From Kineococcus rhizosphaerae (GTDB lineage Bacteria; Actinomycetota; Actinomycetes; Actinomycetales; Kineococcaceae), in contig NZ_PVZF01000008.1 of the NCBI RefSeq assembly GCF_003002055.1, forward strand, positions 1 through 64,000: a DNA stretch of 64,000 nucleotides, written 5' to 3'. Under the pieces are notes generated by a model. It saw only the letters and a list, made by a program, of their open reading frames with translations, was not told the DNA's origin and did not search any database. Below, piece after piece: positions 32,029 to 39,811 of the stretch. Numbering within the stretch: position 1 is the stretch's first letter; the number at the start of each line of letters is the position of its first letter. The translations under genes and the position numbers were made by a program.

Positions 32029-32041
32029 TGTATCGATAACA
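32029..32041 (-). promoter_or_regulatory. LacI-family operator-like site
   Basis: TGTATCGATAACA, centred on the palindrome TATCGATA, stands out in GC-rich surroundings upstream of the orphan binding-protein gene. LacI-family repressors of sugar genes bind such sites. No LacI gene is in the window. Confidence 0.5.
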
Positions 32042-32261
32042 TCCGTCCCGCACAGGCTGCTGTCAAGCACCTCGGGACCCTGCCCGTCAGCGCGGGGATC
32101 TGGAACCGCACGTCCTCGACGTCGGCGAACCTCACGACGAGCACGTCGTGGGGCACCCGCACGCCGTGGGCGGCCGGGGCCCGCACCACCCCGGGGGCCG
32201 GGGTGTCGGTGACGCGGGAGATCCCGTCGCGGCCCAGCCGCTCCGCCCCACCCGGACCGGG
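32042..32261 (-). other. Gap with coding-like remnant after the TsaC/Sua5-family gene
   Basis: The minus strand stays open in frame after the stop at 32262 and has typical GC-rich third positions for about 60 codons (ERLGRDGISRVTDTP, then VPHDVLVVRFADVEDVRF), but it has no start of its own and no ribosome site. It may be the 3' remnant of a lost sugar gene. I do not recognise it. Confidence 0.3.
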
Positions 32262-32882
32262 CTACTCGAAGCGCGCCGGGTCCCCCGCCCCCACCCGCAC
32301 GACCTCGGGGTAGCCGTCGGAGAAGTCGACCACCGTCGTCGGTTCGGTCCCGCACTCGCCCGCGTCCACGACGGCGTCGACGACGTGGTCGAGTTCCTCC
32401 TTGATGGTCCAGCCGTCGGTCAGCGGTTCGTCGTGCCCGGGCAGCAGCAGGGTGCTGGACAGCAGCGGCTCGCCCAGTTCGGACAGCAGCGCCCGCACGA
32501 ACGGGTGGTCCGGGATGCGCACCCCGACGGTCTTCTTCTTCGGGTGCGCGAAGCGGCGCGGCACCTCCTTCGTCGCGGGCAGGATGAACGTGTACGGGTT
32601 GGGGGTCGCGGCCTTCACCGCCCGGAACTGCGCGTTGTCCAGGTGCACGAACTGCCCGAGCTGGGCGAAGTCCGAGCACACGAGGGTGAAGTGGTGGCGC
32701 TCGTCCAGGTGCCGGATGCGGCGGATCCGGTCCGCGCCCGTGTGGCTGTCCAGCCGGCACCCCAGGGCGTAGCAGGAGTCCGTCGGGTAGGCCACCAGGG
32801 CGTCCTCGCGCAGCATCGCGACGAGCTGGGCGACGGCCCGCGGCTGCGGGTTCTGGGGGTGGACCTCGACGAAGCGCGCCAT
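32262..32882 (-). CDS. TsaC/Sua5/YrdC-family threonylcarbamoyl-AMP synthase-like
   Basis: Protein of 206 residues in the YrdC fold. Family members make threonylcarbamoyl-AMP for the tRNA t6A modification. VAYPTDSCYALGCRLD, KKKTVGVRIPDH and LLSSTLLLPG fit the nucleotide/carbamoyl site. This is the short type without the Sua5 C-terminal domain, and YciO-like paralogues of unclear role are possible. The mRNA looks leaderless: TACAGT ends 6 nt before the ATG. Confidence 0.82.
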   Translation of the reverse strand: MARFVEVHPQNPQPRAVAQLVAMLREDALVAYPTDSCYALGCRLDSHTGADRIRRIRHLDERHHFTLVCSDFAQLGQFVHLDNAQFRAVKAATPNPYTFILPATKEVPRRFAHPKKKTVGVRIPDHPFVRALLSELGEPLLSSTLLLPGHDEPLTDGWTIKEELDHVVDAVVDAGECGTEPTTVVDFSDGYPEVVRVGAGDPARFE

Positions 32883-32888
32883 GGCGTC

Positions 32889-32894
32889 ACTGTA
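32889..32894 (-). promoter_or_regulatory. -10 box of the leaderless TsaC/Sua5-family gene
   Basis: TACAGT on the minus strand, exactly 6 nt before the ATG at 32882. Confidence 0.45.
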
Positions 32895-32955
32895 GGACCG
32901 GCGCCCGCCGCACGCCCGGGCCGCGACCGGGTCCTGACCGGGTGATGATGGCCCG

Positions 32956-33591
32956 ATGACCGCCGACGCCGCCGTCCCGCGCGCCAGCCGGCTCGCCGCC
33001 GAGTCCGGCGAACCGCGCGCCCTGCGCAGCCGCCGCCTGCTCGTCGACGCCCTCCTGTCGCTGCTGGCCGAGCGCCCGCTGGAGGAACTGAGCGTCGCGG
33101 AGCTGTGCCGGCGCGCCGGGGTGAACCGCGCCACCTTCTACGGGCACTGGGCCGACCAGCGGGCGCTGGCCGCCGCGGCCTTCACCGAGCTCGTCGACGC
33201 CCTCGCCGAGGTCCCGCACTCCGAGCTGGACGACCTCGACGACCCGGCCGCGGCCGGGCGCTACCACGACTCCCTGCGCGGGCAGCTGCGCTACGTCCTC
33301 GCCCACCGCACGACCTTCCGGGCGCTGTTCGGCTCCTCGGCCGACGCCGGGTTCCGCCGCGCGCTCACCGTCGCCCTGCAGCGCCGCGCCGACCTCGCGG
33401 TCCGGCTGTGGGTCGAGCGGGGCGTGGCGCCGTCCGACACGCCGCCGGAGTTCGCCGACTACCTCGCCGGCGGGCTCGTCGCCGTCCTGGCCCGCTGGGC
33501 CGACGGCGACGACACGGACGTGGACGCCGCCGCGCGCCGCGTGGAGCAGCTGCTGCCCACCTGGTGGCCGCGGCAGGCGCCGAACACCTGA
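32956..33591 (+). CDS. TetR/AcrR-family regulator
   Basis: Regulator of 211 residues. The helix-turn-helix reads LEELSVAELCRRAGVNRATFYGHWADQRAL at about 45-75; the C-terminal region resembles the TetR_C domains of the YsiA/FatR type. It diverges from the TsaC/Sua5-family gene over 73 nt and ends in a strong hairpin before mntP. The target is not evident. Confidence 0.83.
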   Translation: MTADAAVPRASRLAAESGEPRALRSRRLLVDALLSLLAERPLEELSVAELCRRAGVNRATFYGHWADQRALAAAAFTELVDALAEVPHSELDDLDDPAAAGRYHDSLRGQLRYVLAHRTTFRALFGSSADAGFRRALTVALQRRADLAVRLWVERGVAPSDTPPEFADYLAGGLVAVLARWADGDDTDVDAAARRVEQLLPTWWPRQAPNT

Positions 33592-33594
33592 GGG

Positions 33595-33628
33595 ACGGGC
33601 CGCCGAACTCCTGCGTCCGGCGGCCCGT
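33595..33628 (+). terminator. Terminator after the TetR gene
   Basis: Perfect 11-bp stem (33595-33605 with 33618-33628), loop 12 nt, beginning 4 nt after the stop codon. It also lies in front of mntP. Confidence 0.65.
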
Positions 33629-33732
33629 GGAGTTTCCCTCCGCCTGCCCTGCAACCAGTCCCGGAGTTCGCGCGACAGGTGTCGGACGTGCTGTCCTGGC
33701 CGTTCCGCCGCTCCGGGAAGGGCTCCGCCTCC

Positions 33733-34302
33733 GTGTCTGTCTGGACCTTGCTCGTCATCGCCGTCGGCGTCTCCGCCGACGCCTTCGCCGTCGCCCTCGG
33801 CAAGGGGCTGCACCTGCGGCGCCTCACCGCCCGCACCGCGGTGTCGCTGGCCGTCGCCTTCGGGTTCTTCCAGGGGGTCATGCCGCTGGCCGGGTGGGCC
33901 CTGGCCCGCGGCTTCCGCGGCTGGATCACCTCGATCGACCACTGGGTCGCCTTCGCGCTGCTCGTCCTCATCGGGGGCAAGATGCTGTGGGAGGCGTTCT
34001 CCTCCGGTGAGGACGACGAGGAGGACCGCGACGGGGGCATCGGGCTCCGCGAACTGCTCGTCCTGTCCGTCGCGACGAGCGTCGACGCCCTCGCCGTGGG
34101 CATCAGCTTCGCGTTCCTCGACGTCGCGATCGTCCCGGCCGCCGTCGCGATCGGGGTCACCACGGGGGTCATCACGCTCGTCGGGGTCCTCGTCGGCCAC
34201 CGCGTCGGCGCGCGGTTCGGCAAGCCCGCCGAGGTGCTCGGCGGCCTCGTCCTCATCGGCATCGGCACCCGGATCCTGCTCGACCACACCGGCGTCCTCT
34301 GA
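33733..34302 (+). CDS. mntP: Manganese efflux pump MntP
   Basis: Exports Mn(II) across the inner membrane. The 189 residues form two repeats of three helices; the metal-binding aspartates lie in VSADAFAVALGKGL and SVATSVDALAVGISFAF. The frame is open from a GTG at 33679, but the later GTG gives the normal family start and has GGGAAGGG 10 nt before it. I looked for a manganese (yybP-ykoY) riboswitch in 33629-33732 and saw no convincing one. Confidence 0.9.
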   Translation: MSVWTLLVIAVGVSADAFAVALGKGLHLRRLTARTAVSLAVAFGFFQGVMPLAGWALARGFRGWITSIDHWVAFALLVLIGGKMLWEAFSSGEDDEEDRDGGIGLRELLVLSVATSVDALAVGISFAFLDVAIVPAAVAIGVTTGVITLVGVLVGHRVGARFGKPAEVLGGLVLIGIGTRILLDHTGVL

Positions 34303-34313
34303 CCCCGCCCCTT

Positions 34314-34380
34314 CCCGCCGAAGGCACACCTCCCGCCCTGGATCGCCTCCATCCGGGGCGGAAGGTGTGCCTTCGGCGGG
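34314..34380. terminator. Long hairpin, copy 1 of a dispersed element
   Basis: Perfect 18-bp outer stem (34314-34331 with 34363-34380) continuing inward with a further partly paired stem (one T-G mismatch), between convergent mntP and an acetyltransferase gene. The same outer stem recurs at 54405-54473, preceded in both places by a C/T-rich run. Confidence 0.8.
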
Positions 34381-34418
34381 GTGAGGGAACGAGGGGAGGG
34401 CGCGCGGAGCAGGAGGGG

Positions 34419-35111
34419 TCAGAGGGCGCGGAGGCGCACGCTCGCGAAGTCGAGGGTCCGGCGCAGGGTGAACCCCAGGTGCTCGTAGAGGCCGATCGCC
34501 CCGGTGTTCGTCGCCGCGGCGTGCAGGAACGGCAGTTCGCCGCGGTCGCGCACGCCCTGGGCCACCGCCCGCAGGAGCGTCGTCGCCAGACCCCGGCCCC
34601 GTGCCGACGGGTCGGTGCACACGGCGCTGATCTCCGTGGCTGTCCCCACCCGCAACCGCTCCCCGGCCATCGCCAGCAGCTTCCCGTCCTCCCCGCGGAC
34701 CCCCAGGTACGTCCCCAGCAGCCGCGTGCGACGGGCGAAGGGTCCCGGGCGGGTGCGCTCCACCAGGTCGAGCATGTCGTCGACGTCGTGCTCACCGAGC
34801 TCGACCACCTGCTCCGAACGGGACGAGGTGAACGCCTCGGAGGCGACCAGCTGCACACCCGGCAGCCGCCACGTCACCTCGGCACCGGGCGGGGTGTGCT
34901 CCAGCGCGGGGACGACCACCTCCGCGCCCGGCCCGGCCGTCGCGGCCAGGTCCGCCCACGCGCGCGGGTCCCGCTGGTCGGCGAGCCCGCTGAAGGGGGA
35001 GACGTCGGCGGGGTAGCGGCGGGCGAGCCCCGTCCCCTCGGCCAGGTCGGCGTGGACCCCCGTGAGCGCGGACCAGACGGGGTTGTCGAGCGGGTTCGTC
35101 ACGCCCGCCAT
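34419..35111 (-). CDS. GNAT family acetyltransferase (C-terminal FR47-like domain)
   Basis: Protein of 230 residues. The acetyltransferase domain is in the second half: AMAGERLRVG, then SAVCTDPSARGRGLATTLL for acetyl-CoA binding and NTGAIGLYEHLGF at the end. The first 100 residues (WSALTGVHADLAEG ... ADVSPFSGLAD) are the usual N-terminal part of this group. The ATG overlaps the 3' end of the next upstream gene by 13 nt. Substrate unknown. Confidence 0.84.
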   Translation of the reverse strand: MAGVTNPLDNPVWSALTGVHADLAEGTGLARRYPADVSPFSGLADQRDPRAWADLAATAGPGAEVVVPALEHTPPGAEVTWRLPGVQLVASEAFTSSRSEQVVELGEHDVDDMLDLVERTRPGPFARRTRLLGTYLGVRGEDGKLLAMAGERLRVGTATEISAVCTDPSARGRGLATTLLRAVAQGVRDRGELPFLHAAATNTGAIGLYEHLGFTLRRTLDFASVRLRAL

Positions 35112-35572
35112 GGTTCCACGGCCACCACCGGGGTCCCGTCCCCGCAGGACCGGTGCCGAGCCCGCCCCAGCAGCACCAGCGCCGTCACGACCTGGGCCAG
35201 CGTCAGCGCCGGGACCAGGGCCGCGGCCAGCGGGGACGACCCGCCCGCGCCCAGGTCGGTGGCGTGCCCGGCGTGCCCCGCCAGGTCCAGCCGGACCCCC
35301 GAGCCCGCCGGGGCGAGCAGCAGGGCCGCGTGCAGCACCAGCACCGCCGACCCCACGAGGGCCGCCAGCCGCCACGTGCGGCGGCCCGGGTCCCGCCACA
35401 GGTGCCCGGCGCACGGCAGGCACACCAGCGACATCACGAGCAGCAGCAGGGCCAGCGGGAGGGACGCCCCCGCGTGGGCCACCGCGAGCGGGACGTGCAG
35501 GACCGCGGCGAGGGCGCCACCGGCCGCGGAGCACCGGGAGGCCACCACCTCCCGGTGCCCCGGGTTCCTCAC
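35099..35572 (-). CDS. Polytopic membrane protein
   Basis: Unrecognised protein of 157 residues with four hydrophobic segments (about 17-35, 38-56, 68-88, 115-138). It starts 7 nt after the amine oxidase stop and overlaps the acetyltransferase gene by 13 nt, so it belongs to the permease-amine oxidase operon. Its role is unknown. Confidence 0.65.
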   Translation of the reverse strand: MRNPGHREVVASRCSAAGGALAAVLHVPLAVAHAGASLPLALLLLVMSLVCLPCAGHLWRDPGRRTWRLAALVGSAVLVLHAALLLAPAGSGVRLDLAGHAGHATDLGAGGSSPLAAALVPALTLAQVVTALVLLGRARHRSCGDGTPVVAVEPWRA

Positions 35573-35579
35573 GTGCTGC

Positions 35580-37562
35580 TCACGCGCTGCAGCACCCGCC
35601 TCCGGCGGCAGCAGGGGCCGCCGGGGTCCCGGGGACCCCGAGCGCGGGGTTGCGGTCGAAGAACCCCACGGGTCTCAACGTGAACCCGGTGCGGTCGACG
35701 GGCATGACGGGCCAGTCCTCGGGCCGCGGGAAGTGCGTCAGCCCGAACGTGTGCCACAGCACGAGGTCCTGGCCGTCGAGGTCGCGGTCGCCGGCGACGA
35801 ACCGCGGCAGCCCGGCCCCGCCGGGGTTCTGGTTGACGAAGTCCCCCGCGGGGTAGCGCTCCTCGCTGTCGTACCGCGTCACCCACAGGTGCTTGGTCGC
35901 GAACGTCGCGCGGTCGTGGACCGTGGAGGTGTCGTCGGCCAGCAGCAGGGGCTGGTGCTGGGGGTGCAGGGCGTACCCCGTGGGCTGCCCGAGCGCGTTC
36001 GTCCGCTCGGTGTTCAGCACGTGCCACACCCGGCCGCTGGCGCCGTCGGCCTCGCGCTGGGCCATGGCTTCCGACGTCAGGCGCGTCGCCCTGCGCGCGA
36101 ACGCGTTGCCGTACGGGTTGCCCTCCCCGCGCGGGACGCGGACCGCCTCGACCTCCTCGACGGCGTTGGCCAGGCCGTCGACCATCACGTCCAGGCGGGC
36201 CGAGAACAGGTGCTGGTGGAACGGCGCGGCCAGGCCCGGGGCGATCTCGGTGGAGAACTCCAGCCCCTCCTCGGGGTACGCGGCGGTGAACACGACGCCG
36301 GTCGCCTTGGCCTCCAGCTCGATGGTCCCGTCGAGGTAGAGGTGCCAGTAGAACCCGTAGTCGTAGTTCCCGATGGTCGTGAAGAACGAGATGACGAGCC
36401 GGCGCTGACGGCGGGTCTCGTCCATGCCGTTGAACATGTCGGAGTGCTTCCACAGCACCCCGTAGTCCTCCTCGTGCAGGCAGATCGCGTTCTGCACCGT
36501 CCGGGGGCGGCCGTGCTCGTCGGCCAGGACGGCGTCGAAGTACCGGATCTCCCCCAGGCAGTCGCAGCCCAGCGCCAGGGAGTTCACGAACCGCCCGAAC
36601 AGGTACTCGCCGGTGTCGAAGTAGTTCTGCCAGAACCGGACGGGGGAGGGGTCGGCGTAGGGGACGACCATCTCGGCGATGGACGCGCGGTACACGACGT
36701 CGCGCTGGACCGACGGGTCCGGGCCGGTGAAGTCGGCGACCGACAGCTGGTGCAGGGTCAGGCCCTCGCGCGCGTCGAACCCGACCCGCACCTTCCAGCC
36801 CTGCCAGGAGATCACGTCACCCTCGACGGAGAAGCTCGGCCCCTCCGGCTGGGTGATGGAGATGGGTTTGAGGTCGGTGCGCTCGGCCTGGGCGTGCGGG
36901 GCGGCGTCCCAGTTCCCGCTCTGCTGCGGGACGGTGAAGCGCTGGTGGTCCAGAACGTGCAGCACCTTCCCGGCCGACAGGTCGACGTAGGCCACGACCC
37001 CGTCGACGGGGTGCGCCCACGGCAGGGCCGACGGGTCGGGCTGCGCGAACGCGAACACCCGCAGGACGCGGGCGGCCCCGGGGTCGGTCGCGGGGATGTC
37101 GTCGTAGTGCCCGGCCGACAGCGGGACCGTCACGACGTCGGCGGGTTCGAGTCCGCGGGCGGCGAGCGCGGCGGTCCAGCGTTCGTCGGCCAGCAGGATC
37201 GGGTCGATGGCCGCGAACTCCTCCTCGAGGATCGGCAGGTGCCCCTCGACGGCCCCCTCGACCGTGCGGTCGGACACGATCCGGTTCTCGGACAGCGAGA
37301 CGCGGACGTCGCGGCCCTCGCCGGTCGCGGTGTCCAGCAGCAGGACGCGGACGGTGCGCTCGACCGCGTCGCCGGGGCGGAACGCCAGGACGGCGGCCTT
37401 GGGGGGTTCGAGCAGACCGAGGTAGGCGAACCGGGTCGTCGGCGTGAGGGTGGGGCCGAGGACGGCGCGGGTCGCGGAGACCTCGGCGGCGGTGAGCCGG
37501 TCCAGCGGGTGCGACGGGGCCGCGGAGACCGCGTGCGTCGCGGGGGTCTCGAGCAGGCTCAT
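35580..37562 (-). CDS. Copper-containing primary amine oxidase
   Basis: Oxidises primary amines (tyramine, phenylethylamine or histamine in relatives) to aldehyde, ammonia and peroxide. The 660 residues match the family. The tyrosine that becomes the TPQ cofactor is in TIGNYDYGFYW, and the catalytic aspartate is in YFDTGEYLFG. Copper histidines fit HQHLF and LTHFPRPEDWPVMP. No signal peptide is seen, so it is cytosolic. A GGAGG site precedes the ATG, which overlaps the permease stop (ATGA). Confidence 0.93.
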   Translation of the reverse strand: MSLLETPATHAVSAAPSHPLDRLTAAEVSATRAVLGPTLTPTTRFAYLGLLEPPKAAVLAFRPGDAVERTVRVLLLDTATGEGRDVRVSLSENRIVSDRTVEGAVEGHLPILEEEFAAIDPILLADERWTAALAARGLEPADVVTVPLSAGHYDDIPATDPGAARVLRVFAFAQPDPSALPWAHPVDGVVAYVDLSAGKVLHVLDHQRFTVPQQSGNWDAAPHAQAERTDLKPISITQPEGPSFSVEGDVISWQGWKVRVGFDAREGLTLHQLSVADFTGPDPSVQRDVVYRASIAEMVVPYADPSPVRFWQNYFDTGEYLFGRFVNSLALGCDCLGEIRYFDAVLADEHGRPRTVQNAICLHEEDYGVLWKHSDMFNGMDETRRQRRLVISFFTTIGNYDYGFYWHLYLDGTIELEAKATGVVFTAAYPEEGLEFSTEIAPGLAAPFHQHLFSARLDVMVDGLANAVEEVEAVRVPRGEGNPYGNAFARRATRLTSEAMAQREADGASGRVWHVLNTERTNALGQPTGYALHPQHQPLLLADDTSTVHDRATFATKHLWVTRYDSEERYPAGDFVNQNPGGAGLPRFVAGDRDLDGQDLVLWHTFGLTHFPRPEDWPVMPVDRTGFTLRPVGFFDRNPALGVPGTPAAPAAAGGGCCSA

Positions 37563-39064
37563 GCGTGGTCCTCCGGGACGGGGGTGGGACGGACTTGCTG
37601 GGGGACCTCGACCGGGTGGTCGAGCTCGGCCTCGAAGCGGGCGACGGCCAGCGGGTCGGCGGCGGGGTTCAGGACGCCGACGAGCGGTCCGACGAGGTAG
37701 GAGGCGACGGTGAGGACGAGGAACACCGCGCCGACGGTCCAGCCGCCGACGAGGAGACCGAAGTTCGTGGCGGTGAGGTACGCGGCGAACGCCAGCCCGA
37801 GCACGCCGACGACGGGGGCGACCTTCGTGTTCCACAGCCGCGTGTCGACGTGGTTGCGGGCGAAGAACACCAGCACGGCGACGCAGGTCAGCAGCATCAG
37901 CAGGATGAACCCGAGCGTCGCGACCCCCGACATCCAGGTGTAGACCTGCAGGACCGGGTCGAGGCCGCACGCGGCGAAGACGGCGATGAGGACGACGGAC
38001 GCGCCCGTCTGCAGCAGCGAGGCGACGTGCGGGGAGTGGTGGCGGCCGTGGCTGCGGCCCAGCGTGCGGGGCAGGACGCCGGTGTTCGCCATCGAGAACA
38101 CGTACCGGTTGACGACGTTGTGGAACGACAGGACGCAGGCGAACAGGCTCGTCAGCAGCAGGACCTGGACCAGGTCGCCGGCCACGGCCCCGACGTAGTC
38201 GCGGGCGGTCTGCACGACCATGCCCTCCGGGTCGGCCGCGGCCTCGGTCACCGACCCGCCGTCGCCCCAGGCGGAGACGACCGACCAGGCCGAGACGGTG
38301 TAGAAGACGCCGATGATCGCCAGCGAGGCGTACGTCGCCCGCGGGATCGTGCGGTCCGGGTCGCGCGACTCGTCGCGGAACACCGCGGTGCACTCGAAAC
38401 CGATGAACCCCGCCAGGGCGAACATCAGCCCGATGCCCGGGGCGCCGGCGGCGATGCCCGACGGCGTCACCGAGGCGGTGGAGAAACCTTCCGGACCCCC
38501 GCCGGACAGCACGACCCCGGCGTCGACGACCAGGACGATGCCGATCTCGGCGATCAGCAGGACGCCCAGGACCTTGCTGGACAGGTCGATGTGCCGGTAC
38601 CCGAGCAGGCCCACCACGACGATCGCCGCCCCGGCCCACACCCACCACGGCAGGTCCGGCCCGCCCAGGTCGTCGGCGACGACCCCGCCGAGCGCCGCAC
38701 CGAGGTACCCGTACACGGCGGCCTGGATGGTCTGGTACGTCAGCAGGGCGAGGAACGAACCGCCGAGACCGTGCAGCCGGCCCAGCCCGGCGCCGATGTA
38801 GGTGTAGAACGCCCCGGCGTTCGGGACGTAGCGGGTCATCGCGACGAAACCCACGGCGAAGAAGAACAGGACGACCGAGCCGACCGCGTACATCGCGGGG
38901 TAACCGGCGCCGTTGCCGATGCTGATGCCGATGGGCACGCTGCCGCCGACGACGGTCAGCGGCGCGGCCGCGGCGACGACCATGAAGACGATGGAGCCGA
39001 CCCCGAGCCGGCCGCTGAGGCGGCGGTTCGTCGAGGGGGGCGCGGTGACGGTGGTGTTCGCCAT
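37559..39064 (-). CDS. APC-family amino-acid/amine permease
   Basis: Importer of 501 residues with about 12 membrane segments. VVAAAAPLTVVGG and FIGFECTAVFRDESRDP are typical APC signatures. Being coupled to an amine oxidase gene by ATGA, it most likely brings in the amine that the oxidase degrades. It is the first gene of the operon. Confidence 0.9.
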   Translation of the reverse strand: MANTTVTAPPSTNRRLSGRLGVGSIVFMVVAAAAPLTVVGGSVPIGISIGNGAGYPAMYAVGSVVLFFFAVGFVAMTRYVPNAGAFYTYIGAGLGRLHGLGGSFLALLTYQTIQAAVYGYLGAALGGVVADDLGGPDLPWWVWAGAAIVVVGLLGYRHIDLSSKVLGVLLIAEIGIVLVVDAGVVLSGGGPEGFSTASVTPSGIAAGAPGIGLMFALAGFIGFECTAVFRDESRDPDRTIPRATYASLAIIGVFYTVSAWSVVSAWGDGGSVTEAAADPEGMVVQTARDYVGAVAGDLVQVLLLTSLFACVLSFHNVVNRYVFSMANTGVLPRTLGRSHGRHHSPHVASLLQTGASVVLIAVFAACGLDPVLQVYTWMSGVATLGFILLMLLTCVAVLVFFARNHVDTRLWNTKVAPVVGVLGLAFAAYLTATNFGLLVGGWTVGAVFLVLTVASYLVGPLVGVLNPAADPLAVARFEAELDHPVEVPQQVRPTPVPEDHA

Positions 39065-39405
39065 GACGCTCCTGCCGTGGAGGGGGGACGGCCGGGCGGC
39101 CGTCCGCCCGTGATCCTGCTCCGCGCGCGTTTCGGCGGTGTTGCCTGCGCGTGACGTCACGTGAACTGCTCCGGCCGCAACCGGGTGGACTTTCCCCGCC
39201 ACGCGGCTGCTGTGGACGCGTGGCGAAGCGCGACGTGCACCTGCGACGGGGGACCGGGTACCGGACCCCCGCGGTGACGTCGTCGTCCCCGGCCCGCACC
39301 GGCCGGTGGGACGCCCGTACCTGATCGCCCCTCGCGAGCAGAACCCGTGGACGTCCCGCAACCGGCGGGGCGTCCTTTTTTCGCACCCTCGACAGGAGTT
39401 CCCCC
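39065..39405. promoter_or_regulatory. 341-nt divergent control region
   Basis: It lies between the permease operon and the DksA-type gene. It holds a GGACGGCCG inverted repeat with a 2-nt centre (39086-39105), the perfect palindrome CGTGACGTCACG (39150-39161, possible operator), an imperfect inverted repeat around GTA (39248-39270), and a terminator-like hairpin at 39349-39381. No gene is seen in it. Confidence 0.5.
39349..39381 (+). terminator. Intrinsic terminator or attenuator before the DksA-type gene
   Basis: An 11-bp stem with one G-T pair (39349-39359 with 39365-39375), loop 5 nt, then TTTTTT (39376-39381). It ends 24 nt before the start codon of the downstream gene, on the same strand, so it could act as an attenuator. 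T-runs of this length are rare in this DNA. Confidence 0.75.
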
Positions 39406-39771
39406 GTGACCACGAGCACCGCCCCCGCCACCCCGACCGTCGCGCACGGCCTGCCGGGCCCGGCCGCCCTGGACCCGGCGCGGCTGGAGGAGTTCCGCCT
39501 CGCCCTGGAGGCCGACCTCGACGAGCGCCGCGCGCTGCTGCGTTCCCTCACCGCCGAGGACCTGCAGCAGGCCGAGAGCGACCCGACGGCCGGGGCCGAG
39601 GTGGCGGCGGCGCGCCGGAGCGCGCTGGAGGCCGAGCAGGCCCTCGCGCGGTTGCGCGACGGCACCTACGGGCTGTGCGTGCACTGCGGCACGCCGATCC
39701 CCGTCGAGCGCCTGGAGTTCCGCCCGCGGGCGGCCGGGTGCGTCCCCTGCGTGCGCCGGCTGGCGGCCTGA
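39406..39771 (+). CDS. TraR/DksA-type zinc-finger protein
   Basis: Protein of 121 residues that may act on RNA polymerase. A helical hairpin (about 25-85) leads to a C4 zinc finger (CVHCG then CVPCVRR) at the end. The ALDPARLEEFRLALEADLDERR start is like the short actinobacterial DksA relatives. The DxxDxA acidic tip of E. coli DksA is not obvious. A GGAG site lies before the GTG. The 5' leader contains an intrinsic terminator, suggesting attenuation. Confidence 0.82.
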   Translation: MTTSTAPATPTVAHGLPGPAALDPARLEEFRLALEADLDERRALLRSLTAEDLQQAESDPTAGAEVAAARRSALEAEQALARLRDGTYGLCVHCGTPIPVERLEFRPRAAGCVPCVRRLAA

Positions 39772-39776
39772 GGTCC

Positions 39777-39803
39777 GGGACCGGCTGCGCGGCAGCCGGT
39801 CCC
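39777..39803. terminator. Terminator between convergent genes
   Basis: Perfect 12-bp stem (39777-39788 with 39792-39803) and a 3-nt loop in the 40-nt gap between the DksA-type and epimerase genes. Confidence 0.75.
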
Positions 39804-39811
39804 GACCGGTC

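Noticed and set aside
30425-32212. Plus-strand 595-codon frame over the orphan binding-protein gene
   Set aside because: Antisense to a well-recognised lipoprotein with its own ribosome site; composition is shadow-like.
33629-33732. Manganese riboswitch before mntP
   Set aside because: The conserved loop sequences of the yybP-ykoY class were not found; only the TetR terminator hairpin precedes it.
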